NCBI GenBank assembly: GCA_913058265.1
Contig: CAJXPQ010000009.1
Location: 62,001-126,000 of the forward strand
Direction: 5' to 3'
DNA: 64,000 nt
Source: an uncultured Oligoflexia bacterium
GTDB taxonomy: Bacteria > Bdellovibrionota > Bacteriovoracia > Bacteriovoracales > Bacteriovoracaceae
A model generated the notes under the pieces. That model was given only the letters and a program-made list of their open reading frames with translations, was not told the origin of the DNA and searched no databases. Both the position numbers and the translations under genes were made by a program. This document shows positions 60,210-64,000 of the stretch, one piece after another (the stretch's first letter is position 1; every line of letters begins with the position of its first letter).

Positions 60210-61943
60210 TTATAAAGAATATGTTGCGAAGTCATCCTCTACACTAACGATAGACTTGGCCAAGGAAATTGATTGTACAAGATATTGTGAACAGTAAATC
60301 TTAAAGTCGACTATTTTAGTTTCCAAGAATTCTTTATCTGATCCACTTGCACCTGCTTCAATTTGCTCATGGGCAACCATCGCCGACTCCATTAATCTCC
60401 AAGCAATAATAATATGTGAAGATAGATCCAAGAAGTCTTTACAGCTTTGAAGAACAAGATTCATATCTTTATTCTGAGCTTTTTTTCCAATAAATCCCAT
60501 TGCTTCTTGAGATGCTGCAACTGCCTTTGAAAAAACTCCTCTCTCAAAAGTAAAAGCATCGGACAAATTGTTTGATGATTTAAAAATTTCTTCGGAGATC
60601 GATCTAAGCGCTTTCCCCTCATCTTTTAAAATCTTACGCAAGACAAAGTCAACTGCCTGGATACCGTTTGTTCCCTCATAGATTGTTGCTATTTTAATAT
60701 CTCTTACAAATTGCTCCATACCATATTCAGTACAGTACCCATAACCACCATGTGCCTGGACTGCATCAACTGCAACGTTGAATCCCTGCTCTGAACAGAA
60801 TGACTTACAGATTGGTGTTAGAAGACCAATATAGTCATGATATTTCTCATCATTCTCTGCAAGATCGAAAAGGTTAGATGTGTAAAGTATTAGGGAGCGC
60901 ATCCCTCTTGTCATGGCCCTCATCTTTAACATCATCTTCTTGATATCTGGATGATTTATAAGCTCAGTTCTAAACTGAACTCTCTCTGTAACGTATTGCT
61001 TAGTCAGCTCGTATGCGAGGTTTGCTTGAGCTTCACCTTGCATTCCGCAATCAAGCCTAGCTTCGTTCATCATAATGAACATATTTTGCATACCTTCAAA
61101 TTCTTTTCCAATAAGATAACCTTCACAATTATCCTCATCTCCGAAATTCAAAACACAAGTAGCTGAAGCGTGAATTCCCATTTTATGCTCGAAAGAAGGA
61201 CAAGTTACATCATTAGACTCACCACAAGTTCCGTCTTCGTTAAGCTTAAACCTTGGCACAACAAAAAGTGAAATACCTTTAGTCCCAGCATCCCCCTCAG
61301 GAGTTCTCGCTAGAACAAGGTGAATATTATTTTCGTACAGGTCACTCTCACCTGATGAAATAAAGATTTTAGTACCTTTAATCTTATACCAACCATCTTT
61401 GCCACTAATTGGCTTCGCTGTAGATTTCAGATTCCCAACATCAGATCCTGCACCAGACTCGGTAAGACACATTGTCCCTCCCCAAGTCCCATCCATAATC
61501 TTAGGAATATAAGTATTTTTTATATAATCATCACCAACTTTGTGCATAACACTCATAGCGCCTTTAGTTAGTCCTGGATACATTGACCATGCTGTATTGG
61601 CGCCTAATGAAAGAGATCTACATGCAGCAGAAAGAGCTTCGGGAACAGGGGAACCTCCAATATCTTCGGAGATACCAAGAGCATACCACCCCATCTCATA
61701 AAAAAGTTTATTCGCTTTTTGCAGACATTCAGGAACAATGACCTTGCCGTCAACCATCTTCACTCCAACTTCATCACTTTCGATTCTAGTTGGGTAGATC
61801 TCGTTCTCAACAAATTTATCACATTCGATTAAAATTTCTTTTACTGATGCGATATCAAAACCATACTTCTCATTTTGAGAAACATTTAAAACGTCATTTA
61901 AGTTAAATAGGATGTCTTGCTGATCGGATTTATAAACTGCCAT
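60210..61943 (-). CDS. Acyl-CoA dehydrogenase, long C-terminal form
   Basis: A 577-residue FAD enzyme that makes trans-2-enoyl-CoA in fatty acid oxidation. The FAD/substrate motif CLTESGAGSDVGNLKSTA (about 157-174) and the catalytic Glu in ATIYEGTNGIQA (about 426-437) are clear. The C-terminal 130 residues form the helical extension seen in the 590-residue class of bacterial acyl-CoA dehydrogenases. It has an AAGGAG ribosome-binding site. No other beta-oxidation genes are nearby. It would let the cell burn lipid from its food. Confidence 0.93.
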   Translation of the reverse strand: MAVYKSDQQDILFNLNDVLNVSQNEKYGFDIASVKEILIECDKFVENEIYPTRIESDEVGVKMVDGKVIVPECLQKANKLFYEMGWYALGISEDIGGSPVPEALSAACRSLSLGANTAWSMYPGLTKGAMSVMHKVGDDYIKNTYIPKIMDGTWGGTMCLTESGAGSDVGNLKSTAKPISGKDGWYKIKGTKIFISSGESDLYENNIHLVLARTPEGDAGTKGISLFVVPRFKLNEDGTCGESNDVTCPSFEHKMGIHASATCVLNFGDEDNCEGYLIGKEFEGMQNMFIMMNEARLDCGMQGEAQANLAYELTKQYVTERVQFRTELINHPDIKKMMLKMRAMTRGMRSLILYTSNLFDLAENDEKYHDYIGLLTPICKSFCSEQGFNVAVDAVQAHGGYGYCTEYGMEQFVRDIKIATIYEGTNGIQAVDFVLRKILKDEGKALRSISEEIFKSSNNLSDAFTFERGVFSKAVAASQEAMGFIGKKAQNKDMNLVLQSCKDFLDLSSHIIIAWRLMESAMVAHEQIEAGASGSDKEFLETKIVDFKIYCSQYLVQSISLAKSIVSVEDDFATYSL

Positions 61944-62002
61944 TATGTGCTCCTTAAGATTTTTACAAGGTAAGCATAACGTATAAATCAGTATTTAAAA
62001 AT

Positions 62003-62037
62003 AAAAAAGGCCAGACAAATTATGTCTGACCTTTTTT
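62003..62037. terminator. Bidirectional terminator
   Basis: GG-C-CAGACA / TGTCTG-A-CC stem (one mismatch) with an A-run on the left and a T-run of six on the right, between the lipoprotein gene and the acyl-CoA dehydrogenase gene. Confidence 0.75.
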
Positions 62038-62058
62038 GTTATATATAGTTATGAAAAA

Positions 62059-62895
62059 TTAAAATTGAGCTGATCTACTTCCAATATTTATCACTTGATA
62101 AGTGTTTGTCATATAATCGTATTGAAGATCGTGAATTGTAACTTGTACGCTTCTAATTGTTTGTGATCCTGAGAAGCTTAGTACACCAGTTAAGTCGTAA
62201 TTATCAGTAACGGCCAAAGGATTTGCAATTATTGGTAATTCTTGACTCAGTATATAACCTTTAACATCTTGTGATCCGTCATTGTAAAAGTACTCTATAT
62301 AGTCAGCATTAACCTTTTTACCATCAGTTAAGTATACTTGCGCTTGTGACACAACAACTTTTGCTACTGGTCTATTATCCATGTTCAACATTTCTCTAAA
62401 TAAAGCATCATTTCTAGTATAGCTTGCGTTCACAAAGTTAAAGACACCGTTTGAACTACCTGTTGCTACATCTACATTTACACTTGATGAAGTAGAAGAT
62501 CTTACAACTTTATATTCACCTTTATCAACAATGACACCAAGATCCTGTCCTTGATTATATTGATCACAGTCACCTCTTAATTCACCAAAAAGATTGAAAC
62601 AAAAACCGAAGTCTAAATTAAAATTCACACCACCAAAATTATCTCCACCAAACTCTGGTCCAATATGATAAACAACCATATTATTAGATACACCTGAATT
62701 TAATGCCTTTGATGAGTAATAAGATTTTAATTGATCATAATCACCAAAATTCTCACCGCTTCCACCTTGGTTATACCAGTCCTGAGTACTTGAACTCGAA
62801 CTACTACTACTACCGCCTGACTCATTCTCTTTTCCACATGAAGCTAAGGCCAAAACCATTGCTCCTAATGCGATAACTCTAAATAATTTTTTCAT
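62059..62895 (-). CDS. Lipoprotein with polyserine linker, unknown function
   Basis: A 278-residue protein with a lipobox (LALASCGK, lipidated Cys about residue 20), a polyserine linker of eight serines (about 29-36), then a Gly/Asn/Tyr-rich region and a beta-rich domain (about 140-278). Two further cysteines (FGFCFNLFGELRGDCD) may form a disulfide. The ATG at 62895 has a GGAGAGAG ribosome-binding site; the upstream in-frame ATG has none. The linker suggests a surface- or outer-membrane-anchored domain. Family not recognised. Confidence 0.7.
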   Translation of the reverse strand: MKKLFRVIALGAMVLALASCGKENESGGSSSSSSSSTQDWYNQGGSGENFGDYDQLKSYYSSKALNSGVSNNMVVYHIGPEFGGDNFGGVNFNLDFGFCFNLFGELRGDCDQYNQGQDLGVIVDKGEYKVVRSSTSSSVNVDVATGSSNGVFNFVNASYTRNDALFREMLNMDNRPVAKVVVSQAQVYLTDGKKVNADYIEYFYNDGSQDVKGYILSQELPIIANPLAVTDNYDLTGVLSFSGSQTIRSVQVTIHDLQYDYMTNTYQVINIGSRSAQF

Positions 62896-63134
62896 AACTC
62901 TCTCCAAAGTTCGTAACTAAAATATATACATACTTACATACAAGATTGATGCCAACAAGCTCAGATAAGGAATCAAGTACTTAACAAACTGCTGTGTATA
63001 GATTCTATGCATAGAGATAAATAGTGTTCAAATTTTAGACACTTTTACCAATGAAGTTAATTTAGAATATGTCGGTTTCTTGGACAGTATATGAAAAGAC
63101 TACAACTGAGACCTAAGCAGATGAAAATCTCCTT

Positions 63135-63140
63135 TATAAT
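63135..63140 (+). promoter_or_regulatory. TATAAT -10 box before the small secreted gene
   Basis: A perfect TATAAT with a poor -35 region, giving a leader of about 30 nt with a TTGGAGAA ribosome-binding site. The rest of the 281-nt gap (62896-63176) shows no gene. Confidence 0.4.
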
Positions 63141-63176
63141 ATTACTGATACATAAATTAATTTTGGAGAAATACTT

Positions 63177-63665
63177 ATGAAAAATCTAATCTATGCAATG
63201 ATAGCGACAATATCTCTTTCTAGTATGGCACATGATGTGACTATTAATACGAACGGTGATGAGTTTCTAACAAGTGCGAAAGTAATGTGTGCTTATGTTA
63301 ATGGAAATACAAGAAGTTATTCTGAAGCAGGTGAGTTTGAAGTCAATGAAGAAAGCGTAGATATTGATTTAGGCGTAATTAATGTCGTTAATCAAGCTTG
63401 TAGCCACGCAGTGCTAACAATACATACAAAAGAGATCATCAATGATATTCCACTTTCTCGCTCTTACAGACTTGAGCTAGACACTGAAAGAAAACTTGCA
63501 TTACTTGAATCAAACGAGTTATTCCTAAAACAAACAGATAATTCAATTGATGAAGACAGCGCAAATCTTAGTGAGCATATTGAGGCTGGAGTGAATAGAA
63601 TTGGTGAAATTATTGGCGCTGGGCTCTACTTACTTAGAAACCCAGATTTCAAAGGCATACCTTAA
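63177..63665 (+). CDS. Small secreted protein, unknown function
   Basis: A 162-residue protein with a signal peptide (cut after about residue 18, ...SSMA). The mature part is acidic with two cysteines (VMCAYV and QACSHA), probably one disulfide, and a beta pattern over residues 20-115, followed by a helical C-terminal segment (about 125-155). It has a GGAGAA ribosome-binding site. The family is not recognised. It converges on the truncated aldehyde-dehydrogenase-like gene with a 9-nt gap. Confidence 0.6.
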   Translation: MKNLIYAMIATISLSSMAHDVTINTNGDEFLTSAKVMCAYVNGNTRSYSEAGEFEVNEESVDIDLGVINVVNQACSHAVLTIHTKEIINDIPLSRSYRLELDTERKLALLESNELFLKQTDNSIDEDSANLSEHIEAGVNRIGEIIGAGLYLLRNPDFKGIP

Positions 63666-63674
63666 TCAATTAAA

Positions 63675-64000
63675 CTAATAACCAATTGGGTGCCAAACAG
63701 TCTTTTGTTCAACAAAATCAAGAACAAGGTCTAAAGATTGTCTCGTATCCAATTTATTAGGAATGATTCTTTTCATATTATCAACAGATTTTGACCTCAA
63801 TTCATAATACTCAGCTTTATCTTCATTTTGAAAACTGATTCCTTTAACTTCCATATGTTCTGAAATTATAGATAAGATAGATTTATAATCACCACTTAGT
63901 AGATTTACAACACTTGGCGGAAGATCTGAAGTTTCAAATATTTCTCCAAGAGTTGTCACTACCGGAGAACACTCTGGACTTACAATTGATACCACTGAGT
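63675..64000 (-). CDS. Aldehyde-dehydrogenase-like protein, C-terminal part (gene continues beyond window)
   Basis: The last 107 or so codons of a minus-strand gene whose 5' part lies outside the window. The frame is open to the edge. The visible segment SPVVTTLGEIFETSDLPPSVVNLLSGD matches the aldehyde-dehydrogenase segment following the NAD-binding strand, and the end carries KTVWHPIG, seen at the C-terminus of a subclass of tandem or short ALDH-like proteins. The catalytic Cys is not in the visible part, so activity cannot be judged. Confidence 0.7.
   Translation of the reverse strand, partial: SVVSIVSPECSPVVTTLGEIFETSDLPPSVVNLLSGDYKSILSIISEHMEVKGISFQNEDKAEYYELRSKSVDNMKRIIPNKLDTRQSLDLVLDFVEQKTVWHPIGY

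Overview
The window looks like a chromosomal segment of a low-GC, Gram-negative, LPS-bearing bacterium, most likely of the Bdellovibrionota (Bacteriovorax/Halobacteriovorax-like). This placement is inference. It rests on the AT-rich composition, the double-membrane gene set (BamA, Skp, LolCD and the Lpx enzymes), the many small secreted or lipoprotein genes without recognisable families, and a SWIB-histone-like protein. I see no rRNA, tRNA, CRISPR array, insertion sequence or prophage. Genes are tightly packed, with many 1-4 bp overlaps, and most are on the minus strand.

Region by region. 1-4.6 kb is a compact accessory cluster: a multipass membrane protein, an anchored NTF2-like protein, a Rieske non-heme iron oxygenase, a histidine-box membrane desaturase, a squalene/phytoene-synthase-like enzyme and a PAP2-type phosphatase. 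It looks like an uncharacterised isoprenoid-lipid pathway. 4.7-11.5 kb holds an outer-membrane barrel, two small secreted proteins, a second PAP2 enzyme, a three-gene cassette headed by a pseudo-receiver protein (including a 54-residue membrane protein), a TrmK-like methyltransferase and a winged-helix protein. 11.6-23 kb has PutA, a secreted protein, a SWIB/H1-like protein, clpA-clpS, a stand-alone RlmK, a secreted protein and a decayed secreted-protein gene.

23.2-41.5 kb is the core of the window, a leftward series of nearly contiguous genes: prfB (with a programmed +1 frameshift), a dicarboxylate/amino-acid symporter, lysS, lolC/E, lolD, bamA, skp, lpxD, fabZ, lpxA, a Gfo/Idh/MocA oxidoreductase (probable GnnA), lpxB, lpxK, a DUF3108 lipoprotein, a glycosyltransferase, and rpsA with its own strong promoter. 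It couples translation genes with outer-membrane protein, lipoprotein and lipid A assembly. Upstream of it (41.5-45.3 kb) are an EF-hand-like lipoprotein and another barrel.

45.5-64 kb holds a secreted subtilase, ybeY, mazG, an M3 oligopeptidase, a DtxR-like regulator coupled to a nucleotide-carrier-like transporter, a large secreted protein, an aldo/keto reductase with rpiB, ahcY, a stand-alone RlmL, an acyl-CoA dehydrogenase, and small secreted or lipoprotein genes. It ends in a truncated aldehyde-dehydrogenase-like gene.

A cross-cutting signal: at least six genes (starts at 2201, 6342, 7417, 10299, 15797 and 20501) have no ribosome-binding site. Each has a sigma-70-like -10 box ending only 5-7 nt before the ATG, which suggests leaderless mRNAs. 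The intergenic stretch 17395-17693 (299 nt) holds only the SWIB promoter and clpA terminator hairpins. The stretch 62896-63176 (281 nt) holds a TATAAT box and no gene that I can see.
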